Shown here in pieces: positions 22,852 to 34,176 of a DNA stretch of 64,000 nt. Numbering within the stretch: position 1 is the stretch's first letter; every line of letters begins with the position of its first letter. The translations under genes were made by a program, and so were the position numbers. This DNA comes from Rikenellaceae bacterium (lineage in GTDB: Bacteria > Bacteroidota > Bacteroidia > Bacteroidales > Rikenellaceae), in assembly GCA_015059905.1 (NCBI GenBank), contig SUZN01000004.1, positions 124,001 to 188,000 of the forward strand. The letters are read 5' to 3'. Below the pieces are notes generated by a model. The model had not been told where the DNA came from and made no database searches. It was given only the letters and a program-made list of their open reading frames with translations.

Positions 22852-24061
22852 AATGAGTTGCCTTATACCATGAGGTCTGTTTGTAGTCATTGACATAGAC
22901 CGTTGCGGGGGCGGAGGTGTTGAGTCCCGAGTATGAGGTGATTTCATACTTGCCGCTTACGCCATAGGCAGAGTAGTATTTGTCGAGCGTGTATTTCTTC
23001 ACTACCGTGCGGTCAAGCTGCTGCTGGAACGAGGTTTTGAGTTGAGCGTTGTCGCACACAGCATCTACATAGTCGCCCAGGTCGAAGAATATGTGTCGTA
23101 ACTGACCCTCATAAAACTGCAAGTCATCAATGTTATATTCTCGTTGCGCACCCATATTTACACGCTTCATCTCGGCTGCCAGCGTCTCAAGCTGTGAGCA
23201 GTCGATAAGCGAAATAGAACCAGAGTAGCCGTAGTTGTCATCATAGAATGTATTGAACGCTCGGCACACACCATCAAGGTCGTAGCCTGTGCCTCGATTG
23301 GTCAGCATACAAGGCAGTACGGTGGTGTAGGGAAATCCCGAACCCATAATCTCGCATACCGAGCCGACAATATATTTGGTGTTGTTGCGCAATTCGTAAG
23401 CCGACTCTACATTTGCCATAAAGCAGGCATCAAAGAGGATATACTCCATCTTTACGCCCGTCTTTGTGATTGCTTGCGAGAGGGTGGGTATGTCGAAGGC
23501 ATTTTGTGGGTTGGTGTCCTCGCCCAGGTAACGGGTCATCTCCTCGCCTGTGCGCTGCCAATATGTGGCGGGTGCGGTGTGAGCGTCAAGAGTGGCACTC
23601 TGCACTGCGCCATCCATCTGTCCGTCGATAGGTACCCATCCTGTGCCGTGCGAGCCGATGATGAGCGAGTAGCTGTCGGCAGGCGCAAGGCGCATAATAT
23701 CCTTCAAAATATGGCTCAAGCCGTCGGCGTCCATACGCTCGGGTAGCTGGTGTGTCGCCAATTTCTTCTCCTCGCAGAGCCCGTTTTCGTATGTCAGCTC
23801 GATAATCTCGCCGCTATTCTTCTCGCTCTGCTGGAAAAAGAGCATAACACGACTGTCGCCCTTTATATCGCCTCGCAGGGCATCCTTCAGAGCCGAAATG
23901 TTCTTGTAATAGTAGAACGTGAGGCTTGTGCCTGCGAAGTAGAATATAAGGGTCTGTGTGTGTGGCTTCTCGTCCTCTCCCTTGTGGTTGTTGCACGATG
24001 AATTAAGGAGCAACGATGCTACACAAACTATCAGGGTTAGATGTTTGAAAACTCTCTTCAT
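22850..24061 (-). CDS. Clostripain-family (C11) cysteine peptidase lipoprotein
   Basis: A 403-residue lipoprotein (lipobox LNSSC, Cys23). The catalytic histidine is in GSHGTGW (His138) and the catalytic cysteine in FDACFMA (Cys213), the dyad of peptidase family C11, which usually cleaves after arginine or lysine. Related Bacteroidales proteins are secreted and self-process. Last gene of the minus-strand run ligA-dapA-24807-24061, 2 bases after the DUF4919-like gene, so the two may work together. Confidence 0.9.
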   Translation of the reverse strand: MKRVFKHLTLIVCVASLLLNSSCNNHKGEDEKPHTQTLIFYFAGTSLTFYYYKNISALKDALRGDIKGDSRVMLFFQQSEKNSGEIIELTYENGLCEEKKLATHQLPERMDADGLSHILKDIMRLAPADSYSLIIGSHGTGWVPIDGQMDGAVQSATLDAHTAPATYWQRTGEEMTRYLGEDTNPQNAFDIPTLSQAITKTGVKMEYILFDACFMANVESAYELRNNTKYIVGSVCEIMGSGFPYTTVLPCMLTNRGTGYDLDGVCRAFNTFYDDNYGYSGSISLIDCSQLETLAAEMKRVNMGAQREYNIDDLQFYEGQLRHIFFDLGDYVDAVCDNAQLKTSFQQQLDRTVVKKYTLDKYYSAYGVSGKYEITSYSGLNTSAPATVYVNDYKQTSWYKATH

Positions 24062-24063
24062 AA

Positions 24064-24807
24064 CTATTTATACTCTCTTACGCCCAGGTTGTTAAACTGC
24101 CAAGTGCGCTTCTTTTTGAATGTCACATCCTCGGGCTTGTTGCGATAGATGCGGCTGTAATCGAAATAGAAACCCTTGATTTTGCCGTCGGGTACCTTGC
24201 GAGGCTCGGTCAGGGGAATGTACTCTACCTTGCGGCTGATAATCTCCGCTTTGCGGTGCTCTACGCCCAGCGAGGCAACCAGGTCGGTAGCGTGCGAGAA
24301 CATAATGATGTGCATAGGATACTTCTCGCCACGTCCGTCACCCGATGACTTGATGGTCTCCAAAATACCGTTCATATGGCGATAGTATGCCTGCTCTTTC
24401 TCTCTGTCGCCGCAGTTGCCGTAGGCGAAAATCATCATATTCAGTACCGTAGGATTGAATGGGTCGAACATCAGCGCATCCTGACAAACGGAGATAATCT
24501 CCGCAATCTCCTCCTTGTCGGGGCGCTCGGTGTCGATGGTTGCCATCAGCAGGATGAGGTCATCGAGCGCCTTGCAGCCAGCGAGTGGCTTGTAGTTCTC
24601 GTTGTAGGCGTAGCCGTAGTAGAGGTAGTGATATTCATCCTCGTTAAGCTGCTCCAGATTGCGGTAGCGCTCCAGCAGCGTGGGGTAGTAGTAGGGTGAC
24701 GCGCGGTCGATAATCTTACGCAGAATGTCATCCTCGTCGGGAATCTTCGCCAGCGAGATTAGGGGCAGCAAGAGTGCCACCGTAAGTATTTGAAAAAATC
24801 GTTTCAT
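24064..24807 (-). CDS. DUF4919-like exported protein
   Basis: A 247-residue protein with a signal peptide (about 1-20) and a helical domain. The pattern YYYPTLLERYRNLEQLNEDE followed by a tyrosine-rich HYLYYGYAY segment is what I recognise as DUF4919. No catalytic residues can be named. It sits between dapA (28-base gap) and the C11 peptidase (2-base gap). Possibly a periplasmic partner or substrate of the peptidase; this rests only on the tight spacing. Confidence 0.72.
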   Translation of the reverse strand: MKRFFQILTVALLLPLISLAKIPDEDDILRKIIDRASPYYYPTLLERYRNLEQLNEDEYHYLYYGYAYNENYKPLAGCKALDDLILLMATIDTERPDKEEIAEIISVCQDALMFDPFNPTVLNMMIFAYGNCGDREKEQAYYRHMNGILETIKSSGDGRGEKYPMHIIMFSHATDLVASLGVEHRKAEIISRKVEYIPLTEPRKVPDGKIKGFYFDYSRIYRNKPEDVTFKKKRTWQFNNLGVREYK

Positions 24808-24835
24808 CTAAAGTTTTTCTTCACTAACGGATGAT

Positions 24836-25726
24836 TTAGCACAATTCGTATTCACGAATCAACCTTTCCAGTTTCTTCATCAAAAGGTCTGTAGCTGGTA
24901 CGAGTGGCAGACGCAGGTTGTTCTCAATCTGGTTGAGGATTGTCAGCGCAGCCTTTACACCCACAGGGTTGCCCTGCTCGAAGAGGGCGCACACAGCCTC
25001 GTGGAGTGGCGCATAAGCCTCCTCGGCACGGTCGAAAAGACCCTGCTTTGAGAGGTAAACGACGTGTGAGAAACGCTTTGGGAAGGCATTTACCGCAACC
25101 GAGATAACGCCATCGCCGCCTCGGCGCATCACATCTACCGTCATTCCGTCATCGCCCGAGAGCACAAGGAAATCCTTTGGGCAGTTCTTGATAATCTGCT
25201 CAATCTGGTCGATCTTGCCCGAAGCCTCCTTTACGGCGATGATATTGTCAAAGTCGCTTGCCAGACGGCAGGTGGTGTCGGCTGACATATTCACGCCCGT
25301 ACGACCTGGTACATTATATAATATAACAGGTACGGGAGATGCTTTTGCTACCGCCTCGAAATGACGGTAGAGTCCCTCCTGCGAAGGCTTGTTGTAGTAG
25401 GGTGTAACACTCAATATAGCCTCCACGCCATCGAGTTCCATCTCCTGCAACTCGCGTGTGAGGGCGAGGGTGTTGTTGCCGCCTGCACCCACCACGATAG
25501 GCACTCTGCCAGCTACGCGCTCCTTTACAAAGCGGATTACGTCACGCTTCTCCTCTTTCGTAAGGGTTGGTGTCTCGGCTGTGGTACCGAGTGCAACGAT
25601 GTAGTCGGTGCCGCCGTCAATCACATAGTCGAGCATCGAGCCAAGACGCTCCCAATCAATCTCCATATCTGCCTTGAAAGGCGTAATCATCGCAGCTCCG
25701 CAGCCGCTTAATTTATGTTTCTTCAT
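24836..25726 (-). CDS. dapA: 4-hydroxy-tetrahydrodipicolinate synthase
   Basis: Condenses aspartate semialdehyde with pyruvate, the entry to lysine and meso-diaminopimelate synthesis; cytosolic. The 296 residues show the Schiff-base lysine in NIIAVKEASG (Lys166), the tyrosine in YNVPGRTGVN (Tyr138) and the substrate loop GTTAETPTL (about 47-55). Full length with no anomalies. It lies 30 bases downstream of ligA on the same strand, so the two are probably co-transcribed. Confidence 0.97.
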   Translation of the reverse strand: MKKHKLSGCGAAMITPFKADMEIDWERLGSMLDYVIDGGTDYIVALGTTAETPTLTKEEKRDVIRFVKERVAGRVPIVVGAGGNNTLALTRELQEMELDGVEAILSVTPYYNKPSQEGLYRHFEAVAKASPVPVILYNVPGRTGVNMSADTTCRLASDFDNIIAVKEASGKIDQIEQIIKNCPKDFLVLSGDDGMTVDVMRRGGDGVISVAVNAFPKRFSHVVYLSKQGLFDRAEEAYAPLHEAVCALFEQGNPVGVKAALTILNQIENNLRLPLVPATDLLMKKLERLIREYELC

Positions 25727-25756
25727 AATATCTATTTCATTAACCTAATTTCAGTA

Positions 25757-28276
<2,520 letters not shown>

Positions 28277-28295
28277 TTCCTTTATCAATTTCTTA

Positions 28296-28337
28296 AGTCC
28301 GCTTAACTATAAATGTTAGGCGGACTCTTTTATTTTA
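28296..28337 (+). terminator. Terminator of the acidic protein gene
   Basis: GTCCGC and GCGGAC arms (28297-28302 and 28320-28325), strengthened by TAAC/GTTA inside, then TCTTTTATTTT. Confidence 0.85.
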
Positions 28338-28369
28338 ATAAAGTGTTGATAATTTCCGCTGGTAAAAAG

Positions 28370-28399
28370 TTTGCGGTTGGAAAAAAATGCGTATCTTTG
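28370..28399 (+). promoter_or_regulatory. purA promoter
   Basis: TTTG at 28370-28373, 18 bases, then TATCTTTG at 28392-28399, followed by a leader of about 36 bases to ATG 28442. Confidence 0.75.
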
Positions 28400-28441
28400 A
28401 GAGTTAATTGTAAAATGCAACAATAGCAAACCCAGATTATA

Positions 28442-29710
28442 ATGAAAAAAGTTGATGTAGTTCTCGGATTACAGTGGGGTGATGAAGGCAAGGGCAAGGT
28501 AGTTGACGTGCTTACCCCAAATTATACTGTTGTGGCTCGTTTCCAGGGCGGTCCAAATGCAGGTCACTCTCTGCACTTTGGTGATAAGAGTTTTGTGCTT
28601 CGCACAGTGCCATCAGGCATCTTCCGCGATGGCTCAATCAATGTGATTGGTAATGGCGTGGTGGTGGATCCTGTATCTTTGACAGAGGAGTTGAAGAATA
28701 TCGCCGCACAGGGTATTCCTGTCCAGGAGAAGCTCCTTATCTCTAAAAAGGCGCATATCATCCTGCCTACTCACCGTATGCTGGATGCTGCGAGCGAGGC
28801 TGCCAAGGGTAAGTCGAAGATTGGCTCTACACTGAAGGGTATCGGTCCTACTTATATGGACAAGACAGGTCGAAATGGCTTGCGTTTCGGCGATGTGATT
28901 TCAGAGGACTTTATCGAGCGTTACAATAAGCTCAAGTCAAAGCACGTTGAGATGCTTTCACAGTACAAGGGCTTCGAGTATGACGTTACGGAGTACGAGA
29001 AGACCTGGATGGAGGGTATCGAGTACTTGCGTGGCTTCAAGTTTATCGACTCGGAGCAGGTGGTGAACGATTTTATTAATGACGATGTAGCAATCCTGGC
29101 AGAGGGCGCACAGGGCTCACTCCTGGATGTTGATTTCGGTACATATCCATTCGTAACATCATCTAATACAGTCTGCGCGGGTGTCTGCACAGGTTTGGGC
29201 ATTGCTCCTACGAAGATTGGTGATGTGTATGGTATCTTCAAGGCATACTGCACACGTGTGGGTAGCGGTCCGTTCCCAACCGAGCTCTTCGATGAGACAG
29301 GTAAGGAGTTGGGTCGTATCGGTCACGAGTTTGGTGCTGTTACAGGTCGTCCACGCCGTTGCGGTTGGTTGGATTTGGTGGCGCTGAAGTATGCAGTGAT
29401 GGTTGATGGTGTTACACAGCTCATTATGATGAAGTCTGATGTGATGAACGACTTCGACACTATCAAGGTGGCTACATCCTACAAGATTAACGGCGAGGAG
29501 GTCAAGCACTTCCCATACGAGCTTACAGACGACCTTGAGCCAGTATATACCGAGTTCAAGGGCTGGAAGTGTGACATCTGCAAGGTACGTCGCTATGAGG
29601 ATTTCCCAGCGGAGTTCAAGCAGTATGTTGAGTTCATCGAGCGTGAGACAGGCGTACCAGTGAAGATTATTTCGGTAGGTCCTGACCGTGACGAGACTAT
29701 TATTCGATAA
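28442..29710 (+). CDS. purA: Adenylosuccinate synthetase
   Basis: Joins IMP and aspartate with GTP to adenylosuccinate, the first step from IMP to AMP. The 422 residues start with the GTP-binding loop GLQWGDEGKGK (9-19) and contain the conserved TGRPRRCGWLD block. Normal length and complete. It has its own promoter and a hairpin with a T-run after it, so it appears to be transcribed alone. Confidence 0.97.
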   Translation: MKKVDVVLGLQWGDEGKGKVVDVLTPNYTVVARFQGGPNAGHSLHFGDKSFVLRTVPSGIFRDGSINVIGNGVVVDPVSLTEELKNIAAQGIPVQEKLLISKKAHIILPTHRMLDAASEAAKGKSKIGSTLKGIGPTYMDKTGRNGLRFGDVISEDFIERYNKLKSKHVEMLSQYKGFEYDVTEYEKTWMEGIEYLRGFKFIDSEQVVNDFINDDVAILAEGAQGSLLDVDFGTYPFVTSSNTVCAGVCTGLGIAPTKIGDVYGIFKAYCTRVGSGPFPTELFDETGKELGRIGHEFGAVTGRPRRCGWLDLVALKYAVMVDGVTQLIMMKSDVMNDFDTIKVATSYKINGEEVKHFPYELTDDLEPVYTEFKGWKCDICKVRRYEDFPAEFKQYVEFIERETGVPVKIISVGPDRDETIIR

Positions 29711-29735
29711 ACATAAATCTTAATAGAGACCATTG

Positions 29736-29794
29736 ACACTCTGCTTTGAGTTGGTATGTCGCGAACCGATCCAAAGGAGAGTGTTGTGGTTTTT
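29736..29794 (+). terminator. purA terminator-like hairpin
   Basis: ACACTCT (29736-29742) pairs with AGAGTGT (29778-29784), with partial pairing inside (TTTGAGTTGGT with ACCGATCCAAA). TGTGG and five T follow. Reads as an intrinsic terminator after purA or a structured element ahead of etfB. Confidence 0.6.
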
Positions 29795-29810
29795 ATGAAT
29801 TACCAATTCA

Positions 29811-29832
29811 GGGTATTAAGTCGCAAATACCC
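29811..29832 (+). promoter_or_regulatory. Stem-loop in the etfB leader
   Basis: A perfect seven-pair hairpin GGGTATT/AATACCC with an eight-base loop, ending 15 bases before ATG 29848. It could affect translation of etfB. Confidence 0.5.
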
Positions 29833-29847
29833 CTAACCAAAAAGACT

Positions 29848-30726
29848 ATGAACAAATCATTGAAAATTGTTGTATTGGCAAAGCAGGTGCCCGATACCCG
29901 CAATGTGGGTAAGGACGCTATGACGGCAGAGGGTACGGTCAATCGTGCTGCACTGCCTGCCATTTTCAATCCCGAGGATAAGAATGCGCTCGAGCTGGCG
30001 TTGCGTCTTAAGGACGAGGTTGCAGGCTCAACGGTGCATATCTTGACTATGGGTCCACAGCGTGCCGCTGATATTATTCGCGACGCTATGTATCGTGGAG
30101 CCGATGGCGGTTATTTGTTGAGTGACAGAAAGTTCGCAGGCTCGGATACATTGGCAACATCGTATGCTCTCTCTTGCGCCTTGCGTACTATTGGCGCCGA
30201 TTTGATTATCGCTGGTCGTCAGGCTATTGATGGCGATACAGCCCAGGTGGGATCACAGGTAGCCGAGAAGCTGGGCTTGCCCCAGGTGACTTATGCCGAG
30301 CAGGTGGTCGAGGTTAAGCCTTCATCGCTTGTTGTACGCCGCCGTCTGGAGCGAGGCGTGGAGACTGTTGAGACCCCGCTGCCAGCTGTTATCACTGTTA
30401 ATGCTTCAGCCCCAGAGGTGCGCCCACAGAACGCCCGTTTGGTGATGAAGTATAAGTATGCGATGATTCCATCGGAGATTAACGCTACACCAGATAGCTT
30501 GGCTGCAAAGATGACCGCAGAGCGTGATTACCTGAAGATTGTTGAGCTTACAGCAGCCGACATTCCTGCCGATGAGCAGCAGCTCGGTTTGAGTGGCTCG
30601 CCAACGAAGGTTAAGAAGATTGAAAATGTGGTCTTCCAGGCAAAGGAGGCGAAGCGCCTTGATGCTGCGGATGAGTCGATAAATGAACTTATGGTTGAAC
30701 TTATTGCGAGCCACACGCTCGGTTAA
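29848..30726 (+). CDS. etfB: Electron transfer flavoprotein, beta subunit
   Basis: Small subunit of the ETF heterodimer that accepts electrons from acyl-CoA dehydrogenases. It is 292 residues from ATG 29848 (MNKSLKIVVLAKQVPDTRN), with the block DGDTAQVGSQVAEKLGLP typical of EtfB. The frame is open upstream to 29746, but that region is the structured intergenic element and is not used. It overlaps etfA by one base (TAATG), so the subunits are translationally coupled. Confidence 0.95.
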   Translation: MNKSLKIVVLAKQVPDTRNVGKDAMTAEGTVNRAALPAIFNPEDKNALELALRLKDEVAGSTVHILTMGPQRAADIIRDAMYRGADGGYLLSDRKFAGSDTLATSYALSCALRTIGADLIIAGRQAIDGDTAQVGSQVAEKLGLPQVTYAEQVVEVKPSSLVVRRRLERGVETVETPLPAVITVNASAPEVRPQNARLVMKYKYAMIPSEINATPDSLAAKMTAERDYLKIVELTAADIPADEQQLGLSGSPTKVKKIENVVFQAKEAKRLDAADESINELMVELIASHTLG

Positions 30727-31757
30727 TGGTTGAAGGTATGAATAATATATTTGTATATATAGAGCTCGACGAGGGTGCAATTGCCGACGTGAGCTTGGAG
30801 CTTTTGACCAAGGGTCGAGAGTTGGCAGCGAAGTTGGGCGTTAAGCTCGAGGCTGTTTTGATAGGTCATAATGTAGCGGGCAAGGAGCAGGAGTTGGCAG
30901 CTTATGGTGCAGATACTGTATGGGTTGCTGACGATGAGGTGTTTGCACCTTTCCGCACCCTGCCTCACACATCTGTTTTGTGTGGCTTGATTGAAAAGGA
31001 GAAGCCACAGATTGTTTTGTTTGGTGCTACGGCTGTGGGTCGTGATTTCGCACCACGCGTATCATCGGCTCTGCACAGCGGACTTACAGCCGACTGTACA
31101 CAGCTTGAGATTGGTCCTCACAAGGATGCCAAGACGGGCAAGGAGTATGAGAACTTGCTTTACCAGATTCGCCCAGCCTTTGGTGGTAACATCATTGCTA
31201 CCATTGTAAATCCTGACTGCCGTCCACAGATGGCGACAGTGCGCGAGGGCGTTATGCGTAAGGAGCTGGCTGCGGCACCTGCTGCGGGCGAACTGAAGCC
31301 TATCGAGTGGAAGGAGTATCTGAAACCAGAGGATTTGGCTGTTACAATCATTGACCGTCATATCGAGGAGCGCAAGATTAACATCAAGGGCGCAAGCGTG
31401 GTTGTTGCTGGTGGCTACGGTATGGGCTCAAAGGAGGGCTTCAAGCTCTGCTATGAGCTTGCCGAGGTGCTGGGTGCCGAGGTAGGTGCATCGCGTGCGG
31501 CTGTTGATGCGGGCTTTACCGAGCATGAGCGTCAGATTGGTCAGACAGGCGTTACGGTGCGTCCAAAGCTCTATATTGCTTGTGGTATCTCTGGTCAGAT
31601 TCAGCACACAGCGGGTATGGATGAGTCGTCGATGATTATCTCAATCAACACCGACCCCAATGCCCCAATCAACAAGATTGCTGACTATGCCATTACAGGC
31701 AAGGTTGAGGAGGTTATTCCAAAGATGATTAAGTATTACAAGCAAAACTCAAAGTAA
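30726..31757 (+). CDS. etfA: Electron transfer flavoprotein, alpha subunit
   Basis: Large ETF subunit binding FAD through its C-terminal domain. In its 343 residues the FAD site is clear: VVAGGYGMGSKEGF, GASRAAVDAGF, then YIACGISGQIQH and INTDPNAPIN near the end. A second ATG at 30738 is possible. Acyl-CoA dehydrogenase follows one base later, giving an intact three-gene electron pathway. Whether this ETF bifurcates electrons cannot be decided from what is visible. Confidence 0.95.
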   Translation: MVEGMNNIFVYIELDEGAIADVSLELLTKGRELAAKLGVKLEAVLIGHNVAGKEQELAAYGADTVWVADDEVFAPFRTLPHTSVLCGLIEKEKPQIVLFGATAVGRDFAPRVSSALHSGLTADCTQLEIGPHKDAKTGKEYENLLYQIRPAFGGNIIATIVNPDCRPQMATVREGVMRKELAAAPAAGELKPIEWKEYLKPEDLAVTIIDRHIEERKINIKGASVVVAGGYGMGSKEGFKLCYELAEVLGAEVGASRAAVDAGFTEHERQIGQTGVTVRPKLYIACGISGQIQHTAGMDESSMIISINTDPNAPINKIADYAITGKVEEVIPKMIKYYKQNSK

Positions 31758-31758
31758 A

Positions 31759-33483
31759 ATGGCTAATTTCTTTTTAGATAATAAGGATTTGCAGTACCAC
31801 CTGGAGCATCCGTTGATGCAGAAGATTGTGGAACTGAAGGAGCGCGGTTTCCGTGAGAAGGATCTTTACGATACAGCCCCACAGAACTATGAGGATGCTA
31901 TGGATAGCTATCGTCGTGTGATGGAGCTGACGGGCGAGGTGTGCGCCGATGTTATCGCACCAAATGCCGAGGGCGTAGATAAGGAGGGTCCTCGCGTAGT
32001 GAACGGCCGTGTTGAGTACGCATCAGGTACGGTTGAAAATATGAAGGCAGTGAACTCTGCTGGTTTGAGTGGTTTGACTTTGCCACGCCGTTTCGGCGGC
32101 TCAAACTTTCCGCTCATCTGCTTTGTGATGGCTAACGAGATGGTTGCTCGTGCTGATGCCAGCTTCGAGAATATCTGGGGCTTGCAGGATTGCGCCGAGA
32201 CACTCAACGAGTTCGCATCAGAGGAGCAGAAGATGAAGTACTTGTCGTGGGTATGCCAAGGTGCTACCTGCGCAATGGATTTGACCGAGCCAGATGCAGG
32301 CTCTGACCTGGGTGCAGTGATGTTGAAGGCAACGTGGTCGGAGGAGAAGCAGACTTGGTTGCTCAACGGTGTTAAGCGTTTTATCACCAACGGTGATGGC
32401 GAGGTGTCGCTCGTTCTTGCCCGCACCGAGGAGGGTACAACTGATGCGCGCGGTCTTTCGATGCTCGTTTACGACAAGCGCAACGGCGGTATGAAGGTGC
32501 GCCGCATCGAGAATAAGCTCGGTATCAAGGGCTCGCCAACCTGTGAGTTGGTATTTACCGATGCCCCTGCCGAGTTGGTTGGTGACCGCAAGATGGGTCT
32601 TATCAAGTATGTTATGTCGTTGATGAATGCAGCACGTCTGGGTATTGGTGCCCAGTCGGTTGGTCTGTGTGAGGCGGCATATCGTGAGGCGTTGAAGTAT
32701 GCCCACGAGCGTCAGCAGTTTGGTAAGGATATTATCAAGTTCCCAGCCCTATCGGAGATGTTGACAAATATGCGTGCGCGTCTGCACGGTGCGCGTGCAT
32801 TGCTCTATGAGACAAGCCGTTTTGTGGAGATTTACAAGCAATATACCCACATCTCTCACGAGCGTTCGCTGGAGGGTGAGGAGCGTCAGGAGATGAAGTT
32901 CTACAACCGTCTGGCTGATGGCTTCACTCCACTTGTCAAGCTCTTTGCTTCGGAGTATGCCAATTCGTTGGCGTATGACGCTATCCAGATTCACGGTGGC
33001 TCTGGTTTTATGAAGGATTATCCTTGCGAGCGTCTGTATCGTGATGCGCGTATTATGAATATCTACGAGGGTACATCGCAGTTGCAGGTTGTAGCAGCTA
33101 TCAACGCCGTTACGAAGGGTACTTATATGGAGCAGATTGTTCGCTATGAGGCTCTGGAGTATGTGGAGGCTATGCAGCCTATCGTCGAGAAGATGAAGGC
33201 TTTGCGTATGCGCGTTGAGGCTATGATTAACTATGTGGAGAGCGTAAACAAGGAGTTCCCACAGTTCAAGGATCTCCACGCTCGCCGCTTGGTTGAGTCT
33301 GTTGGTCACATCATTATCACTCTGTTGCTTGCCCAGCAGGCGAAGGCAGATGAGCAGTACGCTGCCGATGCGAAGGTCTTTGCAAAACTCACCGAGGCTT
33401 ATGTTGCATCTGCCGAGACTTATGTGATGAATTCGACAGGCGAGGATGTGGCTTTGATGTCAGAGGTTCAGGAACAGTACTAA
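31759..33483 (+). CDS. Acyl-CoA dehydrogenase, long form
   Basis: An FAD enzyme that oxidises acyl-CoA to enoyl-CoA and passes electrons to ETF. At 574 residues it is about 190 longer than the classic enzyme, with a helical C-terminal extension. Family signatures: CAMDLTEPDAGSD, ERQQFGKDI, and the catalytic glutamate in IYEGTSQ (Glu437). The extension and length resemble the Bacteroidetes and AidB/FadE-like long members. Chain length preference is unknown. Last gene of the etfBA operon; its stop codon is inside fold-back element C. Confidence 0.93.
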   Translation: MANFFLDNKDLQYHLEHPLMQKIVELKERGFREKDLYDTAPQNYEDAMDSYRRVMELTGEVCADVIAPNAEGVDKEGPRVVNGRVEYASGTVENMKAVNSAGLSGLTLPRRFGGSNFPLICFVMANEMVARADASFENIWGLQDCAETLNEFASEEQKMKYLSWVCQGATCAMDLTEPDAGSDLGAVMLKATWSEEKQTWLLNGVKRFITNGDGEVSLVLARTEEGTTDARGLSMLVYDKRNGGMKVRRIENKLGIKGSPTCELVFTDAPAELVGDRKMGLIKYVMSLMNAARLGIGAQSVGLCEAAYREALKYAHERQQFGKDIIKFPALSEMLTNMRARLHGARALLYETSRFVEIYKQYTHISHERSLEGEERQEMKFYNRLADGFTPLVKLFASEYANSLAYDAIQIHGGSGFMKDYPCERLYRDARIMNIYEGTSQLQVVAAINAVTKGTYMEQIVRYEALEYVEAMQPIVEKMKALRMRVEAMINYVESVNKEFPQFKDLHARRLVESVGHIIITLLLAQQAKADEQYAADAKVFAKLTEAYVASAETYVMNSTGEDVALMSEVQEQY

Positions 33484-33528
33484 AGTTGTCAAGGCAAGCC
33501 TAAAATTAGCTCTTGCTATACAACTTTA
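33481..33528. repeat. Intergenic fold-back element, copy C (short)
   Basis: TAAAGTTGT at 33481-33489 pairs with ACAACTTTA at 33520-33528, and CAAGGCAAG partly with CTCTTGCTAT. The right arm shares CTCTTGCTATA and ACTT with copy D (39491-39509). It lacks the inner CTCA-TAC core, and the acyl-CoA dehydrogenase stop codon is part of its stem. Confidence 0.6.
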
Positions 33529-33548
33529 AGGCAAAAAATAAATAAATG

Positions 33549-33587
33549 AGGGCTGTCCAACCGCGAAAGTTGTGACAGCCCTTTTTC
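33549..33587 (+). terminator. Terminator of the etf-acyl-CoA dehydrogenase operon
   Basis: GGGCTGTC (33550-33557) pairs with GACAGCCC (33574-33581), then five T. Confidence 0.88.
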
Positions 33588-33588
33588 G

Positions 33589-33918
33589 TTACACCCGTGT
33601 GATGATGTCGAGTAACTTGAAGGCTATTGAGCGTAGAGTTTGGTAGCCGTTGCGGGCGGCGGATGCTACATCATAGACAGTATCCAACCGCTTGTCTATG
33701 TATTCAATCGTAGCTCGCGCCCACACAACATAAATCAACCACGCCATAAGCAGCAGTAGTGCTGCTACGATGAGTGCCGCCAGCCAGGCGTGTGACAGCA
33801 ACTCTGCAAGGGCAATTACTGCCGTTGCTACCATAACTATCATTGCCATCAACAGTGTAATGCCGAAGCTGATAAGAGGCAGCAGGACTCTTGGTTTTGA
33901 GTGGTTCTCTTCGCCCAT
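33589..33918 (-). CDS. Small membrane protein, holin-like/phage-holin-family type
   Basis: A 109-residue protein with two long membrane helices (about 12-40 and 42-68) and a soluble C-terminal helix (IDKRLDTVYDVASAARNGY). The layout resembles the short two-helix proteins annotated as phage holin family or Actinobacterial Holin-X that sit beside YtxH proteins. No phage genes are near, so a lytic role is unlikely. It starts 18 bases after the YtxH-type gene, forming a two-gene operon probably tied to envelope stress. Confidence 0.65.
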   Translation of the reverse strand: MGEENHSKPRVLLPLISFGITLLMAMIVMVATAVIALAELLSHAWLAALIVAALLLLMAWLIYVVWARATIEYIDKRLDTVYDVASAARNGYQTLRSIAFKLLDIITRV

Positions 33919-33936
33919 ACTCCTTGTGGTTAGGTG

Positions 33937-34110
33937 TTACTTCTCATCCTTGCAGTGACAACGAATCTTCTCCGCTTCATCCTCCACATAATCGCGGATT
34001 TTTGAGCGCAACTCTGCGCCTGACTGTGGAGTTGTGAGCATAGCTGCTACCGAGCCAACCAATAAGCCTCCCAAGAATGATACGAGGCTGCAAATACCTG
34101 TCTGTTTCAT
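33937..34110 (-). CDS. YtxH-domain small membrane protein
   Basis: A 57-residue protein on the minus strand starting MKQTGICSLVSFLGG. One glycine-rich membrane helix ends in AAMLTTPQSGAELRSKI, which matches the YtxH pattern GxxxGLLxAPxSGxxxR (here TTP instead of APK), followed by an amphipathic tail. YtxH proteins are general-stress proteins of unclear function. It pairs with the next small membrane protein gene. Divergent from the SLOG-domain gene at 34177. Confidence 0.75.
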   Translation of the reverse strand: MKQTGICSLVSFLGGLLVGSVAAMLTTPQSGAELRSKIRDYVEDEAEKIRCHCKDEK

Positions 34111-34141
34111 AATATTATTAGTATAAATTCACTTCGTAGAG

Positions 34142-34172
34142 TTGCAAATTACGCGCCACAATGTTATATTTG
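34142..34172 (+). promoter_or_regulatory. Promoter of the SLOG-domain gene
   Basis: TTG at 34142-34144, 20 bases, then TATATTTG at 34165-34172. The expected start of transcription is at or within a base or two of the GTG start codon at 34177, suggesting a leaderless mRNA. Confidence 0.7.
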
Positions 34173-34176
34173 GGTT

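Noticed and set aside
33589..34110. Holin-like protein as a sign of a prophage
   Set aside because: No other phage gene, integrase or attachment site is seen nearby; the pair with a YtxH protein is a normal chromosomal arrangement.
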